Positions 44,167-52,848 of a stretch of 64,000 bases of DNA are shown here, in pieces. Within the stretch, counting starts at the first letter, position 1, and every line of letters starts with the position of its first letter. The DNA is taken from contig NZ_JAAXCY010000006.1 in NCBI RefSeq assembly GCF_014230465.1, positions 368,822 through 432,821 on the forward strand, read 5' to 3'. A model generated the notes under the pieces. That model made no database searches. It was not told the DNA's origin and saw only the letters and a program-made list of their open reading frames with translations. The position numbers and the translations under genes are program-made. This DNA is from Pseudomonas cremoris. GTDB taxonomy: Bacteria > Pseudomonadota > Gammaproteobacteria > Pseudomonadales > Pseudomonadaceae.

Positions 44167-46524
44167 TTATTTTCGGGAGGGCAGCAGCTTCAGCGTACCG
44201 CGCGTATTGGCCGTCACTTCCTCATCACTGAAATGCGCCTGCTCATAACCCCCTTCGATATAGGTTTGCGCCTGATCCCCATAGTGTGAGTCAAACGGCA
44301 CACCGCTTTCCCCCACGGGGTTGATGGTGAGGGCGTGGGCCGGGTCGGCGAAGTCGATCAGGCGGCGGGTCGATGGGCCGTAGGTGACCGGCCAGGGTGC
44401 CGGGCCGATCATGGCCGACTGGTTGTTTGGTACTTCGTGGGTGCCCGGCGCGGGGAACGGGCCGACGTTGAACACCTTGTCCAAGGGCTTTTGCGTGCCC
44501 AGCGGATGGCCGTGGGTCAGGGTGTGCGCCTTGCCCCATTGCCACTGGCTCGGGTCATCGCCGAAGGTCGCCTTGAGGTGCGCCAGGCTGTTGTCCCAGG
44601 CGAGCTTGACGGTTTCAGCACGCTTGCCGTCCCACCACGGCGAGTCCGGTGACGCGGCCAGGCGTGGCAGGGCCGCGTCGATAACGCGGGTGGTGAGCAG
44701 GGTCTTGAACATGCCGTCGCCGAGCTTCGGGTGGAAGGCGGCATCGGTCAGGTTGAACAGGAACTGGTTGAACAGCGTCGCGCTGGTGGAGTCCAGCGGG
44801 TAGTCGCCTTTCCAGGTGGCCAGTTGTTCCACCAGTTTGAGCTGTGCCGGGTCCTTGACCACGTCGCGCAGCACCGGCAACAGCGGGGCCAGCAAGCGTG
44901 GGCCGTAGGCGGTGGTGGTGCCCAGTTGCAGGGCCTGGCTGTTGTTCACGTCCCACTTCACGCTTTTGTCGCTCAGTTGCATATTCAACTGCTGGCCCCG
45001 GTCGGCCAGGTTGTAATAACCGGGAATCTCCATGCCGGTGGGCGACACGGGTTGTGCGTTGGCCGATACCACATAGCCACGCGCCGGGTTCTCTTCCTGG
45101 GGGTTGGCGCTGAACGGGTAGAAGCCCAATTTATCCGCCTGGGCAGTGCTGCCGTCGAGGATAAAACCGGCATTGACCCCAGCCGGGCGGATCGGCAACT
45201 GCGCCGCTGCCCACCAGCCGATATCGCCCTTGGCATTGGCCCAGACGATGTTCAAGCCCGGCGCAGAAACCTTGGCCGCTGCCGCACGGGCCTTGGCCAG
45301 GGTGTCGGCACGGTTGAGCTGGTAGAAACCTTCGAGGATCGGGTTCTGGGTGTCGAGGAACGCCCACCACATGGCGATGGGGGTCTTGCCGGCGTTCTCG
45401 CCGAGCACGTCATTGATGATCGGACCGTGGGGCGACTGGCGCAGGGTGAGGGTAACCGGCGTCTGGCCCTTCACCGCGATCTGTTGCTCGGTGCGGGTCA
45501 TGTCGACCCACTGGTCGTGGTACCAGACCTGGTTGGGGTTGGCCGGGTTGACCTTCTCGGCGATGAGGTCGAGGTCATCGTTCTGGAACATGGTCAGGCT
45601 CCAGCCGAATGCCAGGTTGTGCCCCAGGAACGCCACCGGTACCAATGCGTTGTGATAGCCATACAACTCAAAACCTGGCGCCGACAGCTGGGCTTCGTAC
45701 CACACCGATGGCACCGAGAAGCGGATATGCGGGTCGCCCGCCAGCAAGGGCTTGCCGCTCTGGGTACGGCTGCCGCTGATGGCCCAGGCGTTGCTGCCTT
45801 CGAACTGCGGCAGGCCATTCTCGGCCAGGGCCTGTTCGCTCAATGAGGCGAGGGCGCCGAGGGTCTTCCAGTCACTGGCGGCCAGGTTGAGCGCGCCCTT
45901 GGGCTGCCAATCCAGGTCAAACACCTTGAGGTAATCGCTGCCCAACTGATCACGGACGTAGGTCAGCAGTGGCTCGGTACGAAACGCGGCGGCAAAGCTG
46001 TAGGCCATGTACCCGGCGACGCTGATGGTGTCCTCGGCGGTAAACGGCCGCTTGGCGATGCCCAGTACGTCGAACTCCATGGGGCTGACGTGGCTGTCCT
46101 GATATTGGTTAATGCCGTCCAAGTAGGCTTGCAGGGCCTTCCAGTGCGCCGACTCATGGTCTAGCTGCGCCACATAGCTGGTTGCGCGCTCGCGAATGCG
46201 CAGGCTGCGAAACAGCTTGTCGGTCTCCAGCAGCTTGGGCCCGAGCACCTCGGCCAGCTCGCCACGGGCCAGGCGCCGCATGATCTCCATCTGGAACAGA
46301 CGGTCCTGGGCGTGCACATAACCGAGGGCGCGATACAGGTCGGTCTCGTTCTCGGCGCGAATGTGCGGCACGCCACGGTCGTCGTAGCGCACCGTGACCG
46401 AGCCTTGCAGGTTGGCCAGCGTCACCGTGCCCTGGCGCGTCGGCTGCTTGCTGTACACGTACCAACCGGCGCCCAAGACGACCAATACCAGCAGCACCGC
46501 GAGAACCTGCAAGACGCGCTTCAT
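44167..46524 (-). CDS. hacB: Penicillin-acylase-family enzyme, HacB-like acyl-homoserine-lactone acylase
   Basis: A 785-residue N-terminal-nucleophile hydrolase, exported through an N-terminal hydrophobic segment (VLQVLAVLLVLVVLGAGWYV). It is made as one chain and cut before S244 in FEGSNAWAISGSRT, giving a small alpha and a large beta subunit with Ser as nucleophile. GVPHIRAENETDLYRALGYV and HAQDRLFQMEIMRRLARGEL are alpha-chain motifs. Its place directly after the spu locus matches hacB (PA0305) of P. aeruginosa, which cleaves long-chain AHLs. Actual substrates here are unknown; other amide-bonded lipids are possible. Confidence 0.85.
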   Translation of the reverse strand: MKRVLQVLAVLLVLVVLGAGWYVYSKQPTRQGTVTLANLQGSVTVRYDDRGVPHIRAENETDLYRALGYVHAQDRLFQMEIMRRLARGELAEVLGPKLLETDKLFRSLRIRERATSYVAQLDHESAHWKALQAYLDGINQYQDSHVSPMEFDVLGIAKRPFTAEDTISVAGYMAYSFAAAFRTEPLLTYVRDQLGSDYLKVFDLDWQPKGALNLAASDWKTLGALASLSEQALAENGLPQFEGSNAWAISGSRTQSGKPLLAGDPHIRFSVPSVWYEAQLSAPGFELYGYHNALVPVAFLGHNLAFGWSLTMFQNDDLDLIAEKVNPANPNQVWYHDQWVDMTRTEQQIAVKGQTPVTLTLRQSPHGPIINDVLGENAGKTPIAMWWAFLDTQNPILEGFYQLNRADTLAKARAAAAKVSAPGLNIVWANAKGDIGWWAAAQLPIRPAGVNAGFILDGSTAQADKLGFYPFSANPQEENPARGYVVSANAQPVSPTGMEIPGYYNLADRGQQLNMQLSDKSVKWDVNNSQALQLGTTTAYGPRLLAPLLPVLRDVVKDPAQLKLVEQLATWKGDYPLDSTSATLFNQFLFNLTDAAFHPKLGDGMFKTLLTTRVIDAALPRLAASPDSPWWDGKRAETVKLAWDNSLAHLKATFGDDPSQWQWGKAHTLTHGHPLGTQKPLDKVFNVGPFPAPGTHEVPNNQSAMIGPAPWPVTYGPSTRRLIDFADPAHALTINPVGESGVPFDSHYGDQAQTYIEGGYEQAHFSDEEVTANTRGTLKLLPSRK

Positions 46525-46554
46525 GAACTTTCCTTAGCAAGAATGGGTAGCGAA

Positions 46555-47130
46555 CTACTGACCTTTAGGCCACGAACAATAGCAGCCCACCGCCAAGGTG
46601 TGCGTGGCATTCACTTCGCGCCCGTCTTCAAGTGCCTTGAGGATCGGCTCGATAAAGCTGTTGCTGGAATTGCACGTCAGCCCTTCGCTGTACGGCCCGA
46701 AATACGCGAGCTTGCCGGTGCGGTCCCAGATTCCCACGGCCGGGCTGGCCGGCACCTGATCGGCGCCGGGCAGGGCGGTGAGGGTTTTCATTTTGTGCAG
46801 GTTGCTGGGCAGTTGGCCGTGGCTGCCGGCTTTTTGCAGGGCGTAGAACTCGACCCCTTGGGGCGCGTAGTGCTCAATCAGCTCGCCCAAGTGTTGCTGG
46901 TTGCCGACGTTGCAGGGGCAGGCCGGGTCCCAGAAGTGCACCAGTCGGATCGGCCCTGGGCCACTGAGTTCGGCCGGCAGGCGCAAGGCATCGCCGGAGA
47001 ACACCGCCGTGTGTTCGCTGAACGCCCGCAGGTAGCGGCCTTGGAACCAGTCATACGCCGCCCACAGCACGCCGGCGCAGATGACCAGGATCAGGCTGGC
47101 GAACAGGGCGGTACGGTAGGGCGGTCGCAT
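46555..47130 (-). CDS. Membrane-anchored thioredoxin-fold protein (DUF6436-like)
   Basis: A 191-residue protein with one N-terminal membrane segment (RTALFASLILVICAGVLWAA) and a periplasmic domain. FWDPACPCNVGNQQHLGELI has the position of a thioredoxin active-site helix with a CPC motif instead of CxxC, and VPASPAVGIWDRTGKLAYFG is the cis-proline region of that fold. NATHTLAVGCYCSWPKGQ adds a C-terminal CYC. Whether it is redox active is uncertain. It lies 30 bp upstream of hacB in the same direction, so the two are probably co-transcribed; a folding role for the acylase is speculation. Confidence 0.8.
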   Translation of the reverse strand: MRPPYRTALFASLILVICAGVLWAAYDWFQGRYLRAFSEHTAVFSGDALRLPAELSGPGPIRLVHFWDPACPCNVGNQQHLGELIEHYAPQGVEFYALQKAGSHGQLPSNLHKMKTLTALPGADQVPASPAVGIWDRTGKLAYFGPYSEGLTCNSSNSFIEPILKALEDGREVNATHTLAVGCYCSWPKGQ

Positions 47131-47228
47131 TCAGATGTATCCTCGAAGGTCGCGTAGCTTGCCATGCTTGTCCTGACAGATGAATATCGCAGCTCGATAT
47201 TCATCTTCGCCGTAGTCTGGAAGCCTTT

Positions 47229-48152
47229 ATGCCCGTCACCTTTGACCCTGATCATCTGCGCGAAAGCTTGCGGCCTTTGGTGGATGCGCAACCGCTTTCA
47301 GTTGAGGCACGGGTCTATCAGCGTTTCTACGGGCTGGACCAGGCCGTCAGCCGCCTGGGGCGTTTCGAGGTCGACGGCTTCGAGGTTGTGGCCCAGGTGT
47401 GGTGGCCAGCTGTGCCGGTGGCGACGATGTTCATGTTCCACGGCTTCTACGACCATATGGGGCTGTATCGCCACGTAGTGCGCTGGGCGCTGGACCAGGG
47501 CTTTGTGGTGATCGCCTGCGATTTGCCGGGGCATGGGTTGTCCAGCGGCCCGCGTGCCAGCATCGATGATTTTGCGGTGTACCAGCATGTGGTGCAGGCG
47601 CTGTTCGCCCAGGCATCCACGCTGCAATTGCCTCAACCCTGGCACCTGTTCGGGCAAAGTACCGGCGGCGCGGTGGTGATCGACCATTTGCTCAACCATG
47701 GCGCCGACAGCCCGGCCCAGGGCAAGACGTTCCTGCTGTCGCCGCTGGTACGTCCGCGTTCGTGGGGCTGGTCGCAAGTCAGCTATTACCTGCTGCGGCC
47801 GTTCGTCAAAGGCATTGCGCGGCGGTTCAGCGATAACACCCATGACCCTGCGTTCAAGCCGTTCCTTGAGGCCGACCCGCTGCAGCCACGCCAATTGCCC
47901 ACTGCCTGGGTGGGCGCGCTGGCGCGGTGGATCAAACGCATCGAAGCCTCACCGCAGAGCCTGCGGCGGCTGGTGATTGTGCAGGGGGAGGAAGATATGA
48001 CTGTGGACTGGCAGCACAACTTGCACGTGCTGCGGGGCAAGTTCGATCAGCCTGAGGTGTTGATGTTGGCGCGGGGCAGGCATCACCTGGCCAATGAGAT
48101 TCCGGAGATTCGCGAGCAGTACTTCAGTTTTCTCACGGATCATCTGAAGTAA
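47229..48152 (+). CDS. Alpha/beta hydrolase (lysophospholipase-like)
   Basis: A 307-residue protein with the alpha/beta hydrolase fold and no signal peptide. FMFHGFYDHMGLYRHVVRWA holds the oxyanion HG, ACDLPGHGLSSGPR follows, the nucleophile serine is in LFGQSTGGAVVIDHLL, and the catalytic histidine is in LARGRHHLANEIPEIRE near the C-terminus; the acid is probably the aspartate in VQGEEDMTVDW. Serine aminopeptidase/monoglyceride-lipase-like group; substrate not assigned. Divergent from the DUF6436-like gene, with 98 bp between. Confidence 0.87.
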   Translation: MPVTFDPDHLRESLRPLVDAQPLSVEARVYQRFYGLDQAVSRLGRFEVDGFEVVAQVWWPAVPVATMFMFHGFYDHMGLYRHVVRWALDQGFVVIACDLPGHGLSSGPRASIDDFAVYQHVVQALFAQASTLQLPQPWHLFGQSTGGAVVIDHLLNHGADSPAQGKTFLLSPLVRPRSWGWSQVSYYLLRPFVKGIARRFSDNTHDPAFKPFLEADPLQPRQLPTAWVGALARWIKRIEASPQSLRRLVIVQGEEDMTVDWQHNLHVLRGKFDQPEVLMLARGRHHLANEIPEIREQYFSFLTDHLK

Positions 48153-48163
48153 CCCAATCCAAA

Positions 48164-48253
48164 TGTGGGAGCGGGCTTGCTCGCGAATGCAGGGTGTCAG
48201 TCAATGAATCTGTTATCTGACACGCCGCATTCGCGAGCAAGCCCGCTCCCACA
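48164..48253. repeat. REPIN between convergent genes
   Basis: Inverted pair TGTGGGAGCGGGCTTGCTCG ... GAGCAAGCCCGCTCCCACA, inner arms CGAATGCAGGGTGTCAGT and CTGACACGCCGCATTCG. It ends five bases before the stop of the DUF2059 gene. Confidence 0.9.
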
Positions 48254-48257
48254 TTTT

Positions 48258-49010
48258 CTATTGCGTCAGGCTGGAAGTGCTTTGTCCGACAGCTAAACCG
48301 GCGCGGATCGCCGCCAACGCAGCCTGGTAATACGCCTTACCCTCCGGCGACTCCGCAAACGTTGCGAACTCTTCCAACTCCGGGTCAGACAAATCCCGAT
48401 AGACATACAACAGAGTGTTGTTCAGGTCCTTATCAATCTGCTGCATCAACCGCTCGCGCTGGCCATTCAGCATGCCCTGCGCCTGACCGCCGCCCAACAG
48501 GCCGGGAATCATCTGGCTCAAGCTATCAGCAGCCACGCCGGCAATCGCCAGGCTCACTTCCGCCCCGGCTTCACGCGCAGGCAGCGCTTGAGCCAGGTGG
48601 CCGATGATCAGGCTGCGAGTGGCGTCGGCTTCGATCTTCGGCAGGCCTTGGGCGTTCTTCGCCAACTGGTCGCGGCGCGTGGCCAGCAGCTCGGCGGCGA
48701 CAATCTTGCGGCCCAACGGCGATTGGAAAAACGCCAGGGCAGGTTTGGGGTCCGCCAGGTTCTTGCGCAACTGCGCCTCGGCACGCTGGTCCACGGCCTG
48801 GGCGGCGAAGCGTTTGTTGCTGTTGTCCACCAGCGCCTGGTACACCGCTGGCGGCAGGCTGTTGCGGTAGCGCTGTTGGGCGGCACTGAGGGCGTCATTG
48901 AAATGCGCACGTTGTTCGGCCCAGCCGGCGACCTTGTACAACTGGTCATGGCCGTCTGCCCAAGCGGGCAAAACGCAGAACATCAGCATGGAAAAAAACA
49001 AACGACGCAT
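48258..49010 (-). CDS. Exported DUF2059 protein
   Basis: A 250-residue protein with a signal peptide (RRLFFSMLMFCVLPAWA, then DGHDQ). The mature part is helical and charged: LYKVAGWAEQRAHFNDALSA, FFQSPLGRKIVAAELLATRR, and a C-terminal DUF2059 unit LLYVYRDLSDPELEEFATFA followed by ESPEGKAYYQAALAAIRAGL. The YRDLSDxELxxxxxFxxSxxGKA pattern is the hallmark of this family, which has no established function. Single gene, divergent from the oxygenase gene. Confidence 0.85.
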   Translation of the reverse strand: MRRLFFSMLMFCVLPAWADGHDQLYKVAGWAEQRAHFNDALSAAQQRYRNSLPPAVYQALVDNSNKRFAAQAVDQRAEAQLRKNLADPKPALAFFQSPLGRKIVAAELLATRRDQLAKNAQGLPKIEADATRSLIIGHLAQALPAREAGAEVSLAIAGVAADSLSQMIPGLLGGGQAQGMLNGQRERLMQQIDKDLNNTLLYVYRDLSDPELEEFATFAESPEGKAYYQAALAAIRAGLAVGQSTSSLTQ

Positions 49011-49141
49011 ATGGACTCCTGTCAGTCGGCCACTATTGTCCGTGTCGGGCGTAGGATTTGTCGAGAAATCCTATCGGCTACCTGATTAAAGTGTATTCGG
49101 ACGCTCGGCGGCTCTGTCGGATTCACAGGCGTATGGATACT

Positions 49142-49774
49142 ATGCGCGCCATGCAAATACCCCTTGATCACCCGCTGTTGCAACGTATTGTCGACGACCT
49201 GGCTGAAAAAGGCTGGTCGCGGCAGGACGGCTTCCTGCCCCAGGCTCTGACCCTGGAACTGGCGGCTGAGTGCCGTAAACGTGCAGCCGAAGGTGAACTG
49301 GCCCCGGCGGCGGTAGGACGCGGCCCGGCCCAGGAGATCCGCGAGGGGATTCGTGGTGATCATATCCAGTGGCTGGAAGAGGGCGATGCAGCGGTCTGCG
49401 ACACCTACATGGCGTTGATGGACAGCCTGCGCCTGGCGATGAACCGCGGCCTGTTCCTGGGCCTGGAAGATTTCGAAAGCCATTTCGCGATGTACCCGCC
49501 GGGGGCGTTTTACCTCAAGCACCTGGACCGTTTCCGCGACGACGACCGCCGCATGGTCTCGGCGGTGATCTACTTGAACGACGCCTGGCTGCCCGAACAC
49601 GGCGGGCAGTTGCGCATGTACCTCAAGGACGGCGTCGAATACGACGTGGTGCCCGCCGGCGGTTGTTTGGTGGTGTTCCTGTCGGGCGAGGTTCCCCACG
49701 AAGTCATGCCCGCTACGCGCGAACGCCTGTCCCTCACCGGCTGGTTTCGCCGGCGGGGCAACGAGCCTTTTTGA
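49142..49774 (+). CDS. 2-oxoglutarate/Fe(II)-dependent dioxygenase (P4H type)
   Basis: A protein of about 210 residues with the prolyl-4-hydroxylase-like double-stranded beta helix. Iron ligands are the HxD in FYLKHLDRFRDDDRRMVSAV and the histidine in LSGEVPHEVMPATRERLSLT, with the 2-oxoglutarate arginine in RERLSLTGWFRRR. YLNDAWLPEHGGQLRMYL joins them. Several in-frame starts (49133, 49142, 49151) are close and none has a clear ribosome-binding site, so the exact start is unsure. Two bases separate it from the DUF523 gene. Substrate unknown; RNA or protein hydroxylation is possible for the family. Confidence 0.85.
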   Translation: MRAMQIPLDHPLLQRIVDDLAEKGWSRQDGFLPQALTLELAAECRKRAAEGELAPAAVGRGPAQEIREGIRGDHIQWLEEGDAAVCDTYMALMDSLRLAMNRGLFLGLEDFESHFAMYPPGAFYLKHLDRFRDDDRRMVSAVIYLNDAWLPEHGGQLRMYLKDGVEYDVVPAGGCLVVFLSGEVPHEVMPATRERLSLTGWFRRRGNEPF

Positions 49775-49776
49775 GC

Positions 49777-50271
49777 ATGGAAAAGATTCTGATCAGCCGC
49801 TGCCTGCTTGGGCACAAAGTGCGCTACGACGGCGGGGCCAGCGGGCCGTTCGATCAACTGGCGGCATGGCAGGCCGAGGGCCGTGTGGTTGCGATCTGCC
49901 CGGAGGTCGCCGGTGGGTTGCCGACGCCGCGCCCGCCCGCAGAGATTCCTGGCGGGCAGGGCGTGGATGTGTGGGAGGGGCGAGCCCAGGTGCTGACGGC
50001 CGAGGGGGAGGACTTCAGCGAAGCCTTCCTTGATGGCGCGCGGCAGGCGTTGGCGTTGGTGCAGCGCCACAACATTCGGATTGCCGTGCTCAAGGCCAAT
50101 AGCCCGTCGTGTGGGAATTTGCTGACCTATGACGGGACCTTTTCTGGTGTAAAGGTCACGGGCGAAGGGGTGACGGCGGCGTTGCTCAAGCGCCATGGGG
50201 TGCAGGTGTTCAGTGAGTTGGAGCTGCCTGAGGCGGCAGCGGCCCTGGCCCATCTCCCAAGCCATACCTAG
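49777..50271 (+). CDS. DUF523 protein, cysteine-rich
   Basis: A 164-residue cytoplasmic protein of DUF523. Conserved cysteines lie in MEKILISRCLLGHKVRYDGG, AICPEVAGGLPTPRPPAEI and KANSPSCGNLLTYDGTFSG, where the SPSCG loop and CPE motif suggest a metal or Fe-S site. In many bacteria DUF523 is fused to DUF1722 or linked to photolyase-like genes; here it follows an iron-dependent oxygenase by two bases, implying one transcript. Biochemical role not established. Confidence 0.87.
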   Translation: MEKILISRCLLGHKVRYDGGASGPFDQLAAWQAEGRVVAICPEVAGGLPTPRPPAEIPGGQGVDVWEGRAQVLTAEGEDFSEAFLDGARQALALVQRHNIRIAVLKANSPSCGNLLTYDGTFSGVKVTGEGVTAALLKRHGVQVFSELELPEAAAALAHLPSHT

Positions 50272-50278
50272 ATTAAAA

Positions 50279-50367
50279 TGTGGGAGCGGGCTTGCTCGCG
50301 AAAACGGTGGGTCAGTGACCTATTCGGTGACTAACACTCTGCATTCGCGAGCAAGCCCGCTCCCACA
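50279..50367. repeat. REPIN between DUF523 and the truncated binding protein
   Basis: Inverted pair TGTGGGAGCGGGCTTGCTCG ... CGAGCAAGCCCGCTCCCACA; inner arms are less matched (AAAACGGTGGGTCAGTGA and TAACACTCTGCATTCG). Confidence 0.88.
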
Positions 50368-50374
50368 TTTGGAT

Positions 50375-50869
50375 TTACTGTGCCTTGGCTACCGGTGTTT
50401 CACCTTCAAGCCACTTCTGCGCCAACGCCTTCAACCGTCCATCCGCCTTCACCCGCTGCAACGCCTTGTCCAGGCTCGCCTTGAACGCCGGGTTACCCTT
50501 CTGGAACGGAATCGCCAGTTCTGGTTTCTCGTTATACGTCTCACTGAAATCGAACCGATCCTTCAGCTCAGCAGTCATAGCGATATGGTTGATGGCCACG
50601 TCGTACTTGCCGGTTTCCACCCCTGGCAGCAGGTCGGCGTCATCGGTGGTAATGAACGAGGGGCGCACGTCCATCTCTTTAGCCAGTTGTTCACCCAACT
50701 CCACTTCGAAACCGGTTAGCTTGTCGCCTTCCTTGAAGTTGAACGGCGGGGTATTGGCTTCAAGGGCGATACGCAGTTCGCCACGGTCAAACACATCATC
50801 GACCAGTTCGGCGTGAGCCAAGGGGCTCACAAGGGGAAGCAAAAGTAACAGGCCAGGCGAAAAGCGCAT
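50375..50869 (-). pseudogene. Amino-acid ABC binding protein with a large internal in-frame deletion
   Basis: 164 codons, against about 250-270 for SBP_bac_3 proteins. It starts with a signal peptide (RFSPGLLLLLPLVSPLAHA) and the normal first lobe: DRGELRIALEANTPPFNFKE, LTGFEVELGEQLAKEMDV, VETGKYDVAINHIAMTAELK, DRFDFSETYNEKPELA. It then jumps directly to the normal C-terminus AIPFQKGNPAFKASLDKALQ, VKADGRLKALAQKWLEG. The second lobe, about 95 residues, is missing without a frameshift. It cannot form the usual two-lobed pocket. ATG 50869 has AGGAGTGACC before it. No permease or ATPase gene is adjacent. It may be a relic, or a short product with another role. Confidence 0.82.
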
Positions 50870-51003
50870 GGTCACTCCTAGAGAATTTTTATGTGCGAGG
50901 CGCCGTTCAGCATCGCTTTGCTATGGTGTTGAGTGCCTTGGACAGCAATTTGTCGCGAAGTTGTCATAACCCTACAGATTTCCTGGAAAAACTGGAGAAG
51001 CGA

Positions 51004-51444
51004 ATGAAAGCCCTTTTGTCCCATGCAACGATTGCCAGCCTGCTGCTGGGCGCCTCAATGTTGGCGAACGCCGCCGACCTGCCGCGTACCCCTGCGCCTA
51101 AAGGCGCCGAAGTGTTTATCGTGTCGCCCAAAGACGGCGCAACCGTCGATAAAACCTTCACCGTCAAATTCGGCGTTAAAAACCTGGACCTGGAGCCTAT
51201 CGACAAGCAAGTGCCTAACGCCGGTCACCACCACCTGTTGGTAGACCAGGACGTCACCTCGCTCAAAGCCGACGAAGCTATTCCGGCTACCGCCACGTCG
51301 ATTCACTTCGGCAAGGCCCAGACTGAAACCGAATTGACCCTGACCCCAGGCAAGCACACCTTGCAACTGGTGGCGGGCGACAACGTTCACCGTCAGTTCG
51401 AACCTACTGTAGTCTCGAAAGTGATCACGGTTAACGTTAAGTAA
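51004..51444 (+). CDS. Exported DUF4399 protein
   Basis: A 146-residue periplasmic protein. Signal peptide residues 1-23 (KALLSHATIASLLLGASMLA, NAADLPRT). The mature part is a small beta-sandwich with the DUF4399 pattern: VFIVSPKDGATVDKTFTVKF, the histidine cluster NAGHHHLLVDQDV, ATSIHFGKAQTETELTLTPG and KHTLQLVAGDNVHRQFEP. The histidines suggest metal binding, not shown. ATG 51004 is preceded by GGAGAAGCGA. A strong terminator follows. Confidence 0.87.
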   Translation: MKALLSHATIASLLLGASMLANAADLPRTPAPKGAEVFIVSPKDGATVDKTFTVKFGVKNLDLEPIDKQVPNAGHHHLLVDQDVTSLKADEAIPATATSIHFGKAQTETELTLTPGKHTLQLVAGDNVHRQFEPTVVSKVITVNVK

Positions 51445-51457
51445 GATTTGTTCAGAT

Positions 51458-51490
51458 GAAAAAAGGGAGCCCCGAGGGGCTCCCTTTTTT
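51458..51490. terminator. Bidirectional terminator between DUF4399 gene and serA
   Basis: AAAAAAGGGAGCCCC, GAG loop, GGGGCTCCCTTTTTT. A long perfect stem with A and T runs on either side serves both convergent genes. Confidence 0.95.
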
Positions 51491-51507
51491 GTGGTGCGGT
51501 TGAAACC

Positions 51508-52737
51508 TTAGAACAACACGCGGCTACGGATAGTGCCTTTGATGTGCTGCAGCTTCTCTTGCGCCAGGTCGGAGTACTCGGCGTCGACGTCGATGACCAC
51601 GTAGCCGACCTTCTCGTTGGTCTGCAGGAACTGACCGGAGATGTTGATGCCGTTTTCTGCGAAGACCTTGTTGATCTCCATCATCACGCCAGGGATGTTC
51701 TGGTGGATGTGCAGCAGACGGTGCTTGCCAGGGTGAGCCGGCAGGGCCACTTCCGGGAAATTCACGGACGATACCGAGGTACCGTTGTCGCTGTACTTGA
51801 CCAGCTTTTCCGACACTTCCAGGCCGATGTTGGCTTGGGCTTCAGCGGTGGAGCCGCCGATGTGCGGGGTCAGGATCACGTTGTCCAGGCCACGCAGCGG
51901 GCTTTCGAAGATGTCGTCGTTAGAGCGAGGCTCTACCGGGAACACGTCGATGGCAGCGCCGATCAGGTGCTTGTCCTTGATCGCGTCGGCCAGGGCGTCC
52001 AGCTCGACCACGGTGCCACGTGCAGCGTTGATCAGGATGCCGCCTTTCTTGATGGCGCGAATTTCCTTCTCGCCGATCATCCACTGGGTCTCAGCGGTTT
52101 CCGGAACGTGCAGGGTCACGATGTCGGACATGCCCAACAGTTCGGTCAGGCTGGCGACTTGGGTGGCGTTGCCCAATGGCAGTTTGGTCAGGGTGTCGTA
52201 GAAGAACACCTGCATGCCCAGGCCTTCAGCCAGTACCGACAGCTGAGTACCGATCGAGCCGTAACCGACGATACCCAGCTTCTTGCCGCGGATTTCGAAG
52301 GAGTTGGCTGCGCTCTTGATCCAGCCGCCACGGTGGCAGGAAGCGTTCTTCTCAGGAATGCCGCGCAACAGCAGGATGGCCTCGGCCAGCACCAGCTCCG
52401 CTACGGAACGGGTGTTGGAGTACGGTGCGTTGAACACCGCGATGCCGCGCTCTCGCGCTGCGTTGAGGTCGACCTGGTTGGTGCCGATGCAGAAACAGCC
52501 GACCGCCACGAGTTTCTTGGCGTGGTCGAAGATATCTTCGGTCAGCTGAGTGCGGGAGCGAATGCCGATAAAGTGCGCGTCGGCGATCTTTTCCTTGAGT
52601 TGGGCTTCCGGCAGAGAACTGGTGATGTACTCAATGCTGGTGTACCCGGCGGCTTTCAGAACGTCGACAGCCGATGGGTGGACGCCTTCCAGAAGAAGGA
52701 ACTTGATCTTGCTCTTATCGAGAGAAGTCTTGCTCAT
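51508..52737 (-). CDS. serA: D-3-phosphoglycerate dehydrogenase
   Basis: A 409-residue cytoplasmic enzyme that oxidises 3-phosphoglycerate as the first step of serine synthesis and also reduces 2-oxoglutarate to 2-hydroxyglutarate. NAD-binding GYGSIGTQLSVLAEGLGMQV near residue 155, catalytic Arg in INAARGTVVELDALADAI, Glu in IDVFPVEPRSND and His in VILTPHIGGSTAEAQ, and a C-terminal ACT domain (about 335-409: HRLLHIHQNIPGVMMEINKV) that binds serine as feedback inhibitor. Length matches E. coli SerA (410). ATG 52737 fits the family start MSKTSLDKSKIKFLLLEG. Divergent from a hydroxyglutarate-type dehydrogenase. Confidence 0.95.
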   Translation of the reverse strand: MSKTSLDKSKIKFLLLEGVHPSAVDVLKAAGYTSIEYITSSLPEAQLKEKIADAHFIGIRSRTQLTEDIFDHAKKLVAVGCFCIGTNQVDLNAARERGIAVFNAPYSNTRSVAELVLAEAILLLRGIPEKNASCHRGGWIKSAANSFEIRGKKLGIVGYGSIGTQLSVLAEGLGMQVFFYDTLTKLPLGNATQVASLTELLGMSDIVTLHVPETAETQWMIGEKEIRAIKKGGILINAARGTVVELDALADAIKDKHLIGAAIDVFPVEPRSNDDIFESPLRGLDNVILTPHIGGSTAEAQANIGLEVSEKLVKYSDNGTSVSSVNFPEVALPAHPGKHRLLHIHQNIPGVMMEINKVFAENGINISGQFLQTNEKVGYVVIDVDAEYSDLAQEKLQHIKGTIRSRVLF

Positions 52738-52848
52738 CTGCGTAAACCTGTATCCCGGAGAAAAATGGCAGGGAATCGAGCAGCACAGAGCTGACCCGGA
52801 CGGCAGGAAAGCCGTCACCGCAGAAACGCCCTTGGGCTCTGTCCTGCG

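Noticed and set aside
49968..49990. GTGTGGGAGGGGCGAGCC inside the DUF523 gene as a REP
   Set aside because: It lies within conserved coding sequence and matches the REP unit only at GTGGGAG; no inverted partner is near. Chance similarity.
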